Translations under genes and position numbers: made by a program
Shown: positions 9,901-17,072 of the stretch, piece by piece
How positions within the stretch are numbered: the stretch's first letter is position 1
Layout of the letters: each line of letters begins with the position of its first letter
Notes under the pieces: model-generated
What the model saw: the letters and a program-made list of their open reading frames with translations, nothing else
The model's database searches: none
What the model was told of the DNA's origin: nothing
Assembly: GCF_001660485.1 (NCBI RefSeq)
Contig: NZ_CP013979.1
Coordinates: forward strand, 3,720,001 to 3,784,000
DNA: 64,000 bases
From: Agromyces aureus
Lineage (GTDB): Bacteria > Actinomycetota > Actinomycetes > Actinomycetales > Microbacteriaceae
Reading direction: 5' to 3'

Positions 9901-12256
9901 CTGGGCGCTGAGGACCCAGACCGGGCAGGACGCTCTCGAACTCAGGACTCCCGGCGACAAGGTGTGGTTTTGCGAGAACTGCGGAACGACCCACCTACAT
10001 CCCTCAGCCGGAGTCTGCACCAATGAGGAATGCCCGAACGGCGTACTCCACGAGGAGGAATGGTCCGAAGAATTCGACTACTACGGATGGCTTGCCTCAC
10101 AACCGCTCCGACGTATGCGAGTCGCTGAGCTGACTGGTCAGACCAGGCTGGCCGACCAGCGGACTCGGCAACGCCTGTTCAAGGGTGCGGTGCTCCCTGC
10201 GCCCGCGGAGAGCGCTCTCGCTGACCCCCTTGACCTGCTTTCAGTGACGACCACGATGGAGGTCGGCGTCGACATCGGATCGCTCAGAGCTGTAGCAATG
10301 GCGAACATGCCCCCTCAACGGTTCAACTATCAACAGCGGGTCGGTCGGGCTGGACGTTCGGGTCAGCCGTTCTCGTTCGCGGTCACCGTCTCGCGGGATC
10401 GAGCTCACGATGATTACTACTTCCAGTCACCGGAGAAGATGACAGCGGCCGATCCGCCGCCGCCATTCATCGATTTGTCGCGGCCCCGGATTGTCCGCCG
10501 GGTGATCGCGGCGGAACTTCTCCGCAGAGCCTTCCTCGCCGTCCGGAACCCGCCGCGGCGAACTGGTGACAGCATTCACGGAACATTCGGCTTGACACCT
10601 GACTGGCTGCAACGGCGTGCCGACGTCGACGCATGGCTTCAGTCATCCCGCGATGTCCCCGTGGTCTGCGCGCGTTTCAGCGTCTACACAGCTCTCGATG
10701 TCGACGAACTCAAGGACTGGGCGCGAAACGGACTTGTCAATGACATCGACGAAGCTGTTGGCAACCCGTACTTCCAGCACAATGAACTCAGCGAGCTGCT
10801 CGCGAACGCCGGGGTACTCCCAATGTTCGGTTTCCCGACCCGGGTGCGACCGCTCTACTCAAAGCCGCTCCGTGGTGCTGGCGACGCGGAACGGCATACC
10901 GTCGCCGATCGCGATCTTCGAATGTCCATCACAGCATTCGCTCCGGGCGCCGTCGTTGTGAAGGATGGCGCAGAGCACCTCGCGGTCGGCTTTGCGGCCT
11001 ACAACATCATGGGGACAAGCGCACGCGCGAAAGACCCTCTCGGCGCACCATTCCCGGTCCATCGTTGCGGGCAGTGCGGCAGCCTCGACACGCATCCAAC
11101 GGATGAGTCGCTCAGTTGCTCGGTCTGCGGCGAGGAGATGAGTGCGTTCTCGCTCTACCAGCCTGAGGGCTACCGGACGATCTATAGTCAGCCGGATTAC
11201 GACGACTCGCATATCACGCCGATGTACGCCGGCTACTCCGAATTGTCGACCAACACTGACCTCGGGCAGGAGATGAGGCTCGGCGGAGTTTCACTTCGAC
11301 TACTTGAACAAGCAGAAGTCGTAGCTGTAAACGACAACAACCGGAAGCTGTTTGACCTGAGCCGTCAGTCGGACGGATCGGTGATTGCCCAGAATCGGGA
11401 TCTGTATCGGCGCCCGCTGCCAGAGTTCATGCGGACTGGAGGGCAAGCACTCGACCCAGCAGCGATCGGCGAAGTCCGTCGGACCGATGTGCTCCTGCTT
11501 GGCCTCGATGGTCTGGCACTGCCCGAAGGAGCGATCGCCACGCTGCCCTGGGCGTGTCCGGCAGGCAAGGGCGCGTTGCTCTCCTTTGCCGAGTTGCTCC
11601 GCAACGCTGCCAAGGAATACTTGGACATTGAGCAGTCGGAACTTGAGGTCGGGCTTCAGCCAACACGCAGCGGCACCACTGTCTCGGGGAGGGTGTTCCT
11701 TGCCGACGCCCTCGACAATGGCGCGGGGTATGCGTTGGAACTCGGCGAGCCAGTGACGTTGGGGAGGCTCCTGATCTCGATCCGAGAAGAGACTGGTCGG
11801 CGACTCCGCGAAGACCCGCATGGCACAGCTTGCACTTCCTCATGCCCCGGCTGCCTCCGCAACTATGAGAATCGTTTCAATCACTGGGCGCTTGACTGGC
11901 GACTCGGGCTCGACGTAGTAGACCTTGTGCTCGGCCGAAGCCTGGACCTGTTCCACTGGACTGACCGAACCACTGCGCTCATGCAGAGCTTCGCTGATGG
12001 CTACGGCCCGCACCTCCGAATCGAGAAGCTCACGGTCAACGAATTGCCGGCGCTCGTGTCGCCGGAGGGCCGTGGTGCAGCTGTCATTATCGGACACCCG
12101 CTCTGGCGGCACGATGACGCGCATTGGAATCCCGAGGTTCGGCGGGCCGTGGCGGAATTGCGAGGCCGCGGTCTGTCACAGGTCACCGTCTCCGACACCT
12201 ACGTTCTTGACCGCACACCGATCAGACTATTCAACGCGTTGCTTGAAGGGGTGTGA
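6902..12256 (+). CDS. druE: Giant SF2 helicase with DUF1998-type C-terminus (DruE-like)
   Basis: ATP-dependent superfamily 2 helicase, 1,784 aa. Walker A GTGSGKT is at 127-133, the DEAH-class box DELH at 334-337, and motif III ATSAS follows near 370. Zinc-ribbon cysteines occur around 500-540 (CSDQDC, CAECG, CFDCG) and 660 (CPRCGG). The second RecA domain carries TTTMEVGVDIG and motif VI QQRVGRAGRSGQ near 1144-1155. The C-terminus has the DUF1998/MrfA-type cluster CTSSCPGCLRNYENRFNH near 1644-1661. One chain holding both helicase and DUF1998 at this length is the Druantia hallmark; DISARM splits these functions into DrmA and DrmB. The GTG start overlaps the previous stop by 4 nt. A longer reading from 6698 overlaps the upstream gene and is unlikely. 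Confidence 0.88.
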   Translation: MSTVPFPTPVKIADDLRDAFLRYIDTAYALRDQSLVDERRRLLLEGQGNLFAPLMLEPVLPYDGVASVDEAAQQAGVDARDLSDVIRAVFGVTPDALAGVKLRKHQAAALTTHFAPGIGHNPVVTSGTGSGKTESFLIPLLSRIAAEKRSTAALAPIHEWWDLKRQTDNWQPTRAVGAIPAAVRSVILYPTNALVEDQVARLRRAVRGLRDQDSPIDLWFGRYTGATPGSGGIPRGKISAPATANAAREMRDLTRLNARLAELDDPDLVAQFQDPYAGELITRWDMIATPPDLLVTNYSMLNVMLMRDVEEPIFESTRLWLQRSSDHVFTLVVDELHLYRGSTGAEVGMVVRNLASRLGIEPSSDQFRIIATSASLPGDDSGLEYLERFFGVDRASFLIEPGQPRSLVSGEKPTAAEVLNVPPDELVEVATRDQWAETIAAACSDQDDTRPKATRIETVATRLFGDDLLAPTALAAMLGSLADVAKPAIQFRGHVMMRGMRGLWACSDQDCPGGTDSEPRRIGRMYDTPRSTCAECGARVLELLYCFDCGDVSLGGYVVDRPDRGAVVLSTTPVTPGENSGDFVYRRNDDEYRWLWLGSPVPNAPSRHKLPADMDENQATIETNFGAATWNPKLGSLILGNSPDGIPAVVLSHNAGDDSGLALPALPEVCPRCGGSQDNRDAAVFFAGNVRSPIRAHTSGRAQLNQMAVSQLFRSLGSDAAESRTIVFTDSRDDSARIAAGIALNNFRDQVRQVVRQLLHGRENPVPLLRALLIGELAGDDLRRAEQLRASRRELFDKLRLESLGAADPADMETIVAAERETESLPWATLVHDAERVMLEVGVNPAGPGPSVAESEGDAPWYRAYEPPVRNAWEPLADAVARPIRQDRYRLTATAVAEAVFDRASRDLESTRLGVVRAQPLAPDSWGISVDIAGDVLASVIRLLGIAKRFEGGYAARSNSAPKVVVTYLKRVAAKHQLDWQALVASIGEFLRASSIVDETWALRTQTGQDALELRTPGDKVWFCENCGTTHLHPSAGVCTNEECPNGVLHEEEWSEEFDYYGWLASQPLRRMRVAELTGQTRLADQRTRQRLFKGAVLPAPAESALADPLDLLSVTTTMEVGVDIGSLRAVAMANMPPQRFNYQQRVGRAGRSGQPFSFAVTVSRDRAHDDYYFQSPEKMTAADPPPPFIDLSRPRIVRRVIAAELLRRAFLAVRNPPRRTGDSIHGTFGLTPDWLQRRADVDAWLQSSRDVPVVCARFSVYTALDVDELKDWARNGLVNDIDEAVGNPYFQHNELSELLANAGVLPMFGFPTRVRPLYSKPLRGAGDAERHTVADRDLRMSITAFAPGAVVVKDGAEHLAVGFAAYNIMGTSARAKDPLGAPFPVHRCGQCGSLDTHPTDESLSCSVCGEEMSAFSLYQPEGYRTIYSQPDYDDSHITPMYAGYSELSTNTDLGQEMRLGGVSLRLLEQAEVVAVNDNNRKLFDLSRQSDGSVIAQNRDLYRRPLPEFMRTGGQALDPAAIGEVRRTDVLLLGLDGLALPEGAIATLPWACPAGKGALLSFAELLRNAAKEYLDIEQSELEVGLQPTRSGTTVSGRVFLADALDNGAGYALELGEPVTLGRLLISIREETGRRLREDPHGTACTSSCPGCLRNYENRFNHWALDWRLGLDVVDLVLGRSLDLFHWTDRTTALMQSFADGYGPHLRIEKLTVNELPALVSPEGRGAAVIIGHPLWRHDDAHWNPEVRRAVAELRGRGLSQVTVSDTYVLDRTPIRLFNALLEGV

Positions 12257-12562
12257 TCGCCCAGTCCGCCGCCACGAACTCGACCGCCGGATACGCGCCC
12301 TCGGGCGCACACCCCACGAACCGGCCATCCTCGCGAGCGCGCAGTTCGTCACTGCGACGGTCGATGCAGAGCCGCCGAACCACCCCTGCGGATCCCCCAC
12401 GCGACGTACACCATGATCACTACCCTCGGAAAATAGTGCGGAAAGTCGAGCATCACATTGCTCCGCTCGGCACGCCAGGCACGAGCATCCGCCCCATCAT
12501 TCGAGGGCATCGCCCGCTCCACCATCGCCGTACACGAACTCGACAAGCTGATCGACAGGCAT
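12232..12562 (-). pseudogene. Degraded small gene downstream of the Druantia-like operon
   Basis: On the minus strand an ATG at 12562 has an upstream GAGAGGAG and begins MPVDQLVEFVYGDG, but stops after 21 codons. Protein-like sequence continues in a second frame (containing RAERSNVMLDFPHYFPR, about 12400-12480) and a third (containing DELRAREDGRFVGCAPEG, about 12232-12380) that runs into the end of druE. The succession suggests a gene of about 110 codons inactivated by frameshifts. The family is not recognised. It marks the right-hand edge of the defence island. Confidence 0.35.
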
Positions 12563-12896
12563 GATTGCTCCTCTCGTTCGGAGACGCGCGGCGCCCATCG
12601 ACTTGCCCGACACGGATGCCTCGGGCCGGTTCTTCCCCTCGGGCACCCCGCTCGATGGAAGGGGGCTGCGGGGCAGCCGGCCAGGTACCTGAAGCTGCCA
12701 CTCGTGAACCTGCAGAAAACCCTAGAGCGTACAGGCCGGCGCATGCCACGAACCGGGCCGGCGGCCCTCGTAGTGGGGCTCTTGAAAACACTTCCAGGCC
12801 GGTATACGAGCCAGTGCGGATCGCGTGGCGGATCGACGGCGACCAGATGACGCAGGCGTCACCAGCATCCGTCGCCGAATTGCCGCGCGCGGAAAT
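12563..12896. other. Non-coding stretch at the island edge, nothing recognised
   Basis: About 330 bases between the degraded gene and the DUF6326 gene. No frame has both a credible start and family-like protein sequence, and I see no hairpin, tRNA or attachment-site signature. Codon phase is lost compared with either flank. Confidence 0.4.
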
Positions 12897-13406
12897 CTAT
12901 CGCCGAAAGTCCTGCCGCAGTCGGTCGGCCGTCGCGACATCCGCGGCATTGGAGTGCGTTCGGGGCCAGGTCCAGGCGGAGCGCAGGATGAAGGCCAGGA
13001 GCAGCACCTCGATTCCGATGGAGAGGCCGTAGAAGAAGGCCCACTCCCAGGTCGCCCCTGCCGCGTTGAACACCGAGTAGGGGATGTAGAGCGAGGCCAC
13101 GACGAGGTTCGTGGCGCGGTTCGCCCGGGCGGGCAGCGTCATGGAGAGCACCACCATCAGGGCCGGGATCGTCACCGACGCGAGCATGACGGTCAACAAT
13201 GTCGAGCTGACGTCGAACCTCCAGACGAGGCCATTGAGGATGCCGTCGACGACGCCGGGCTTGTAGAAGTTGAGGACGTCGACGTAGACGTACAGGAACA
13301 TGAAGCTGGTCCATGCGGCGGCGAGCTTGGCTCGCACGGAGACCGGAGGATCGGCGAGCAGATGCAGGGCGTTCGGGGTGTTCGCGGCGTTCGTTCGGAT
13401 GGTCAT
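12897..13406 (-). CDS. Four-helix membrane protein, DUF6326-like
   Basis: A 169-aa integral membrane protein with four predicted hydrophobic segments: about residues 28-50 (SFMFLYVYVDVLNFYKPG), 70-92, 97-117 and 122-145. Length and the segment around VYVDVLNFYKPG fit the DUF6326 family of unknown function. The N-terminal 25 residues and the C-terminal tail are polar. The ATG at 13406 has AAAGA upstream. The gene is divergent from a TetR regulator and shares a 183-bp spacer rich in palindromes, so it is the obvious candidate target of that regulator. Whether it transports or pumps anything cannot be told. Confidence 0.8.
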   Translation of the reverse strand: MTIRTNAANTPNALHLLADPPVSVRAKLAAAWTSFMFLYVYVDVLNFYKPGVVDGILNGLVWRFDVSSTLLTVMLASVTIPALMVVLSMTLPARANRATNLVVASLYIPYSVFNAAGATWEWAFFYGLSIGIEVLLLAFILRSAWTWPRTHSNAADVATADRLRQDFRR

Positions 13407-13488
13407 CGGTTCGTCTTTCGAGAGGAGCGGGGCCTCCGCCGGAGTGGCGGCAGGTCTGGGCGTGCGGGCGCGACTGGCTGTGTCGCTT

Positions 13489-13541
13489 CGTCGTACACCG
13501 TACTCGTACGCTGTACGACGAGTAGTACACCGTACTATGAT
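13489..13541. promoter_or_regulatory. Palindromic operators and promoter in the TetR/DUF6326 spacer
   Basis: A perfect inverted repeat CGTCGTACA / TGTACGACG (13489-13497 and 13512-13520) is followed by a second palindrome AGTACACCGTACT (13524-13536). The core GTACACCGTAC occurs twice. The second palindrome abuts a -10-like TATGAT (13536-13541) that would serve the tetR gene. Arrangement and spacing fit binding sites for the adjacent TetR protein. Confidence 0.65.
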
Positions 13542-13589
13542 CCTGCGCTGGACGATTGTCAAGCGTCGTTGAGCGAGCGAGGGGAAGCC

Positions 13590-14264
13590 GTGTCTGCGAA
13601 CGAAGAACGCCAGGTCGCGACATCCGCGGGGCTGAACAAGCAGCGAGTGGTGGCCGAGGCGATCCGGCTCGCCGACCGCGATGGGGTCGACGGGCTGAGC
13701 ATGCGCCGGCTCGCCGGCTCGCTCGGCGCGGGCGCGATGTCGCTCTACCACTACGTGGCAAACAAGGACGAGCTGCTCGACGCCATGATCGACATCGTGT
13801 TCGCGGAGATCGAGCCTCCGACCGAAGAGACCGACTGGCAGTCGGCGATGCGCCGGGAGGCGGTATCGACCCAACGGGTTCTCGCGCAACATCCGTGGGC
13901 GACCAGCCTGATGGAGTCGCGGACGACGCCGGGGCCTGCGAACCTCCGCCACCGCGAAGCGGTCACCGCCTGCCTGCGACGGGCCGGCTTCTCGGTGCTG
14001 ATGGCGACGCACGCCAACTGGATGATCAACAGTTATGTCTACGGGTACGCCCTGCAGGCGGCCAGCTTGCCGTTCGACACCGCCGACGAGCTCGCGGACA
14101 TGACCGAGGGCGTCTACCTACCCCAGCTTCCCCCTGCCGAGTTCCCCTTCCTCAACGAGTCCGCCGCGGAGCTCGTCGCCGTCGGCTACGACCCGACCGA
14201 GGAGTTCATCTTCGGACTCGACCTCGTGCTCGCCGCCCTCGAGCCGCTGAGAGGCTCCGTGTAG
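13590..14264 (+). CDS. TetR/AcrR-family transcriptional regulator
   Basis: A 224-aa one-component repressor. The N-terminal helix-turn-helix (about residues 15-60) includes AIRLADRDGVDGLSMRRLA and the recognition-helix region GAGAMSLYHYVANKDELL. The remaining ~160 residues form the ligand-binding and dimer domain, of the TetR_C-like type with a tryptophan-rich WATSL and a long hydrophobic core. The GTG at 13590 has GAGGGGAA 4-10 nt upstream; a TTG at 13569 in the same frame is possible. It very likely represses itself and the divergent membrane protein through the palindromes between them. The ligand is unknown. Confidence 0.9.
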   Translation: MSANEERQVATSAGLNKQRVVAEAIRLADRDGVDGLSMRRLAGSLGAGAMSLYHYVANKDELLDAMIDIVFAEIEPPTEETDWQSAMRREAVSTQRVLAQHPWATSLMESRTTPGPANLRHREAVTACLRRAGFSVLMATHANWMINSYVYGYALQAASLPFDTADELADMTEGVYLPQLPPAEFPFLNESAAELVAVGYDPTEEFIFGLDLVLAALEPLRGSV

Positions 14265-14363
14265 CGACGCTCACGGACCTTCGCGCCGTGCTTCTGCACA
14301 GTGGTTTCGATCCTGCCCGAGCAGCCTTGCCGACGGCGTAGGGCACAGGGCTAGGCTCGCCGC

Positions 14364-14687
14364 ATGGCGGATCCGTCGCAGCTCAATCGTGCACCCGGCG
14401 CGCCATCGCTGGCGCAGGTGAGGTCAGTGCGCGCCGAGCTGCTCAGGGCTGCGGCCCTGCACGGGCTCGGCAACATCCGCGTATTCGGCTCCGTTGCCCG
14501 CGATGATGCCGATGCGGGCTCCGATGTCGACCTGCTCGTACATCCCGGCGAGAACACGTCTTTGTTCGATCTCGCCGGCTTCATGATCGCGGCCGAGGAA
14601 CTCCTCGGCACCACGGTCGACGTCGTGTCCGACCGCGGCCGGAGCGAGGTACTCGACCGCATCCTCGCCGAAGCGATCCCTCTCTGA
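14364..14687 (+). CDS. MNT-type nucleotidyltransferase domain protein (MntA-like)
   Basis: A 107-aa minimal nucleotidyltransferase. The signature GSVARDDADAGSDVDLLV (about residues 41-58) keeps the G-S and the D-x-D of the catalytic fold. In HEPN/MNT modules such proteins (MntA) adenylylate and silence a HEPN RNase toxin (HepT). No HEPN gene is adjacent on either side, so this copy looks solitary. The ATG follows a -10-like TAGGCT by exactly 6 nt with no Shine-Dalgarno, so the transcript is probably leaderless. Confidence 0.82.
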   Translation: MADPSQLNRAPGAPSLAQVRSVRAELLRAAALHGLGNIRVFGSVARDDADAGSDVDLLVHPGENTSLFDLAGFMIAAEELLGTTVDVVSDRGRSEVLDRILAEAIPL

Positions 14688-14709
14688 GGAGGCACCGCGA
14701 CTCCCCGGG

Positions 14710-15114
14710 CTACCGGTCGCCCGGAACGGAACACGGTCGACGGTCGCGAAGGGCCACGCGGCGCTCGTCGAGCGCGACGATGCGCGCGCGGATCGTCACG
14801 AGCACGGCCGCGACCCTGCGGCGGTGGTGGGCTTCAATCAGGCCGTCGACCTCGAGCGTGCGAGCCCGCACGGCGAGGTCCCGTGTCTTCGTGACGGTGT
14901 CGCGGCGCCACGCCTGGTACTGGTCGTCACCGCGACCGGCGAGCCGCTCGAAGCGGTCGTCGATGAGCGCGAGCCGCAGCTCGAGGGCGTTGATGTCGTC
15001 GAGCAGGCGCGCTCGGTCGGCATTGCGCGCCGCCGTGGAGAAGCCGAGGTTGATCGCCGCGCGCGCCGCGCGTGCCGCGGTCGTGGTCGCCGCGAGGTGA
15101 GAGTCCGAACCCAT
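14710..15114 (-). CDS. Hypothetical alpha-helical protein
   Basis: A 134-aa, Arg/Ala-rich protein predicted to be mostly helical (LLDDINALELRLALIDDRFERL, split by short linkers). It has no membrane segment and no recognised domain. The ATG at 15114 is preceded by AAGGAC at suitable distance. It is convergent with the MNT gene, from which it is only 22 bp away. The opposite strand also has long open frames here, so coding status rests on the ribosome site and the heptad-like pattern. Function unknown. Confidence 0.5.
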   Translation of the reverse strand: MGSDSHLAATTTAARAARAAINLGFSTAARNADRARLLDDINALELRLALIDDRFERLAGRGDDQYQAWRRDTVTKTRDLAVRARTLEVDGLIEAHHRRRVAAVLVTIRARIVALDERRVALRDRRPCSVPGDR

Positions 15115-15373
15115 GAAGTGTCCTTGCCGACTCCAGCCGATGGCCGAAGATCACGACGCTAGATGCGACCACCGACATCGCTGCGGTGGCCCACCGAGAT
15201 AGGCGTGGCCCTCCCAGTCGTACGGTGCACGAGCGAATACGCGCGACGACCTGGTTTCTCCCTCGACACGACACCGCGCCACACTCCAACTGGGGATGCC
15301 GCGGCCCGCCGTCGATTCGTAGCGTCGAGGTCACCCGGTCGGCGTCGACCGCGCATCCGGAAGTCGAGGCACC

Positions 15374-15940
15374 GTGACCGAACCCTCCCCCGCTGCTACG
15401 GTCTCGCTGTCGGGTCGCCCGGCAGCGGCATCCGTCATCGCGGAGTGCCTGCGCGAGCAGGCCCTCGTGCCGCCCCGCTCGCCACTCGCCCGCGCGATCG
15501 GCCGGTCGCCGCTGTCGAGCGAGTCGCAGTCGTGGTACCTCGGGGCGATCGGCGAACTCGAGGTCGCCCGGCGGCTGGAACGGCTGGATCCGTCGTGGCG
15601 CGTGCTGCACGCGGTGCCCATCGGCACCGGCAAGAGCGACATCGACCACGTCGTGATCGGCCCGTCGGGCGTCTTCACGATCAACACCAAGCACCACGAG
15701 GGCAAGGAGGTGTGGGTCGGCGCCAAGCGCCTGCTCGTGAACGGGCAGCGCACCGACCACCTGCGCAACGCCGAGTTCGAGGCGAAGCGTGCGGCGCAGC
15801 GCCTCTCCGCGGCGACGGGAACACCGGTGGCGGTCACGCCCGTGATCGTCATCGTCGCGGCCCGGCGTCTGACGATCCGCGAGCAGCCGGCGAACGTGCG
15901 CGTGCTCACCGAGTCGGCGAGTCGAGTGAGAACGGACTGA
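15374..15940 (+). CDS. NERD domain protein (nuclease-related), probably C-terminally short
   Basis: A 188-aa protein with a NERD domain at about residues 50-150: GAIGELEVARRLERL, then GKSDIDHVVIGPSGVFTINTK and ultimately VIVIVAARRL, the order of acidic and lysine positions seen in NERD and related restriction-like folds. NERD proteins are thought to be nucleases or DNA-processing accessories. The protein stops shortly after VRVLTES, where relatives usually continue for a few dozen residues, so its tail may have been lost. A second, truncated copy of its first 17 codons lies at 18947-19030. Confidence 0.8.
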   Translation: MTEPSPAATVSLSGRPAAASVIAECLREQALVPPRSPLARAIGRSPLSSESQSWYLGAIGELEVARRLERLDPSWRVLHAVPIGTGKSDIDHVVIGPSGVFTINTKHHEGKEVWVGAKRLLVNGQRTDHLRNAEFEAKRAAQRLSAATGTPVAVTPVIVIVAARRLTIREQPANVRVLTESASRVRTD

Positions 15941-16031
15941 CCGCGCAGGGGGAGCACCCCCAGAATTGGGACGCGCTTGGGCACGTCACGAGCAGGTACC
16001 GTCACCTCAACCCGTTCCAAGGAGTATCGCA

Positions 16032-16979
16032 ATGCCCAACGCTGGCCCCGGCTGGTTCGACGACGGTTCCGGACAACAGCGGTGGTGGGATGGAGAACGC
16101 TGGACGACGTTCTTCTTCGATCGAGCCGCGCAGGCGGTGGTGGACCGCGCTGCACAACTCCCAGCCAACGGATCGTCTGGTTCCGTCGACACGACGCCGA
16201 CCAAATCGAAGAATAACCTCCCGGCCACGGTCATCACCCTGGCCGTCGTGGGTGTGGTGATTCTGGCGCTCTGGGGCTGGGGTGGGCTGCTGGTGGTCAG
16301 TGGTCTGATCGCAGGCACGGTCGGGCTCTATGCCCTTCTGCGGGGGTCGTTCAGCCGGCTACGAATCCAGACCCGGCCCGTCGGTGTCGCGGTGCTCGTC
16401 GCGGGAATCGTCGTCGCGAGCGTCGGGGGCGCAGCAGTCGCCGCAAATCAGCCGGCAGACCACGATGTTGCTGCGTTCGTCGACGCCGGGGTGGCGTCAC
16501 CTCGCGCATCCGCCTCGGCACCGACGCCGACCCCCACGCCAGTGCGGAAGGAGACGATCGTCGAGGAATCAGCGCCGATCGCCTTCTCAACGTCGAACGT
16601 AGACGACCCCAACCTTGATGTGGGGTTGACCGCACTTGCAACGGCTGGTGCCGATGGTCAGAAAGTCATTCGGACCCGCGTCGTCACAGTGGATGGCGTT
16701 GAAGTCTCAAGGGAAGTCGTCGAAGAGATCGTCACCGTGCAACCGGTGAATGAGATCATCGCGGTCGGTTCCCGACAGCCTCCGCCCCCGCCGCCTGCAC
16801 CGGTGGACAACGGATGCGACTCGAACTACGAGGGTGCGTGCGTGCCGATCTCTTCCGACGTCGACTGCGCAGGGGGAAGCGGCAACGGGCCTGCCTACGT
16901 CCAGGGCCCGGTCTGGATCGTGGGCTCCGACATCTACGACCTCGATCGCGATGGTGACGGCGTCGCCTGCGATGCCTGA
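16032..16979 (+). CDS. Membrane protein with DUF2510, G5 and excalibur domains
   Basis: A 315-aa envelope protein. Residues 5-28 form a DUF2510 motif (GWFDDGSGQQRWWDGERWT). Two or three hydrophobic helices span about 62-102 and 115-139. A Thr/Pro-rich linker (PTPTPTP) leads to a G5-like domain at about 178-245 (containing VIRTRVVTVDGVEVSRE). The C-terminus is an excalibur calcium-binding motif ending DLDRDGDGVACDA. G5 and excalibur domains act outside the cell and bind wall glycans or calcium. The start at 16032 is chosen for AAGGAG 8 nt upstream and because DUF2510 begins there; an upstream ATG at 15966 lacks both. Confidence 0.85.
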   Translation: MPNAGPGWFDDGSGQQRWWDGERWTTFFFDRAAQAVVDRAAQLPANGSSGSVDTTPTKSKNNLPATVITLAVVGVVILALWGWGGLLVVSGLIAGTVGLYALLRGSFSRLRIQTRPVGVAVLVAGIVVASVGGAAVAANQPADHDVAAFVDAGVASPRASASAPTPTPTPVRKETIVEESAPIAFSTSNVDDPNLDVGLTALATAGADGQKVIRTRVVTVDGVEVSREVVEEIVTVQPVNEIIAVGSRQPPPPPPAPVDNGCDSNYEGACVPISSDVDCAGGSGNGPAYVQGPVWIVGSDIYDLDRDGDGVACDA

Positions 16980-17072
16980 CTCACGGTGAGCTCGGATACA
17001 GCCGTTGCTCGTCCGTTCGAGTTTCGAACGCGAGGATTGCGGGACTATCGAGTCATTGCGACGATCCCGGCA

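Noticed and set aside
2475..12256. DISARM system (methyltransferase, helicase, DUF1998)
   Set aside because: In DISARM the helicase (DrmA) and DUF1998 protein (DrmB) are separate genes and a PLD nuclease (DrmC) is expected. Here helicase and DUF1998 are one chain and no PLD gene is present.
6698..12256. Helicase start at 6698
   Set aside because: It would overlap the preceding gene by 208 nt with non-homologous sequence; the GTG at 6902 gives a standard 4-nt overlap.
13404..14012. Long minus-strand extension upstream of the DUF6326 protein
   Set aside because: It runs antisense through tetR and the operators; the membrane protein has a proper start at 13406.
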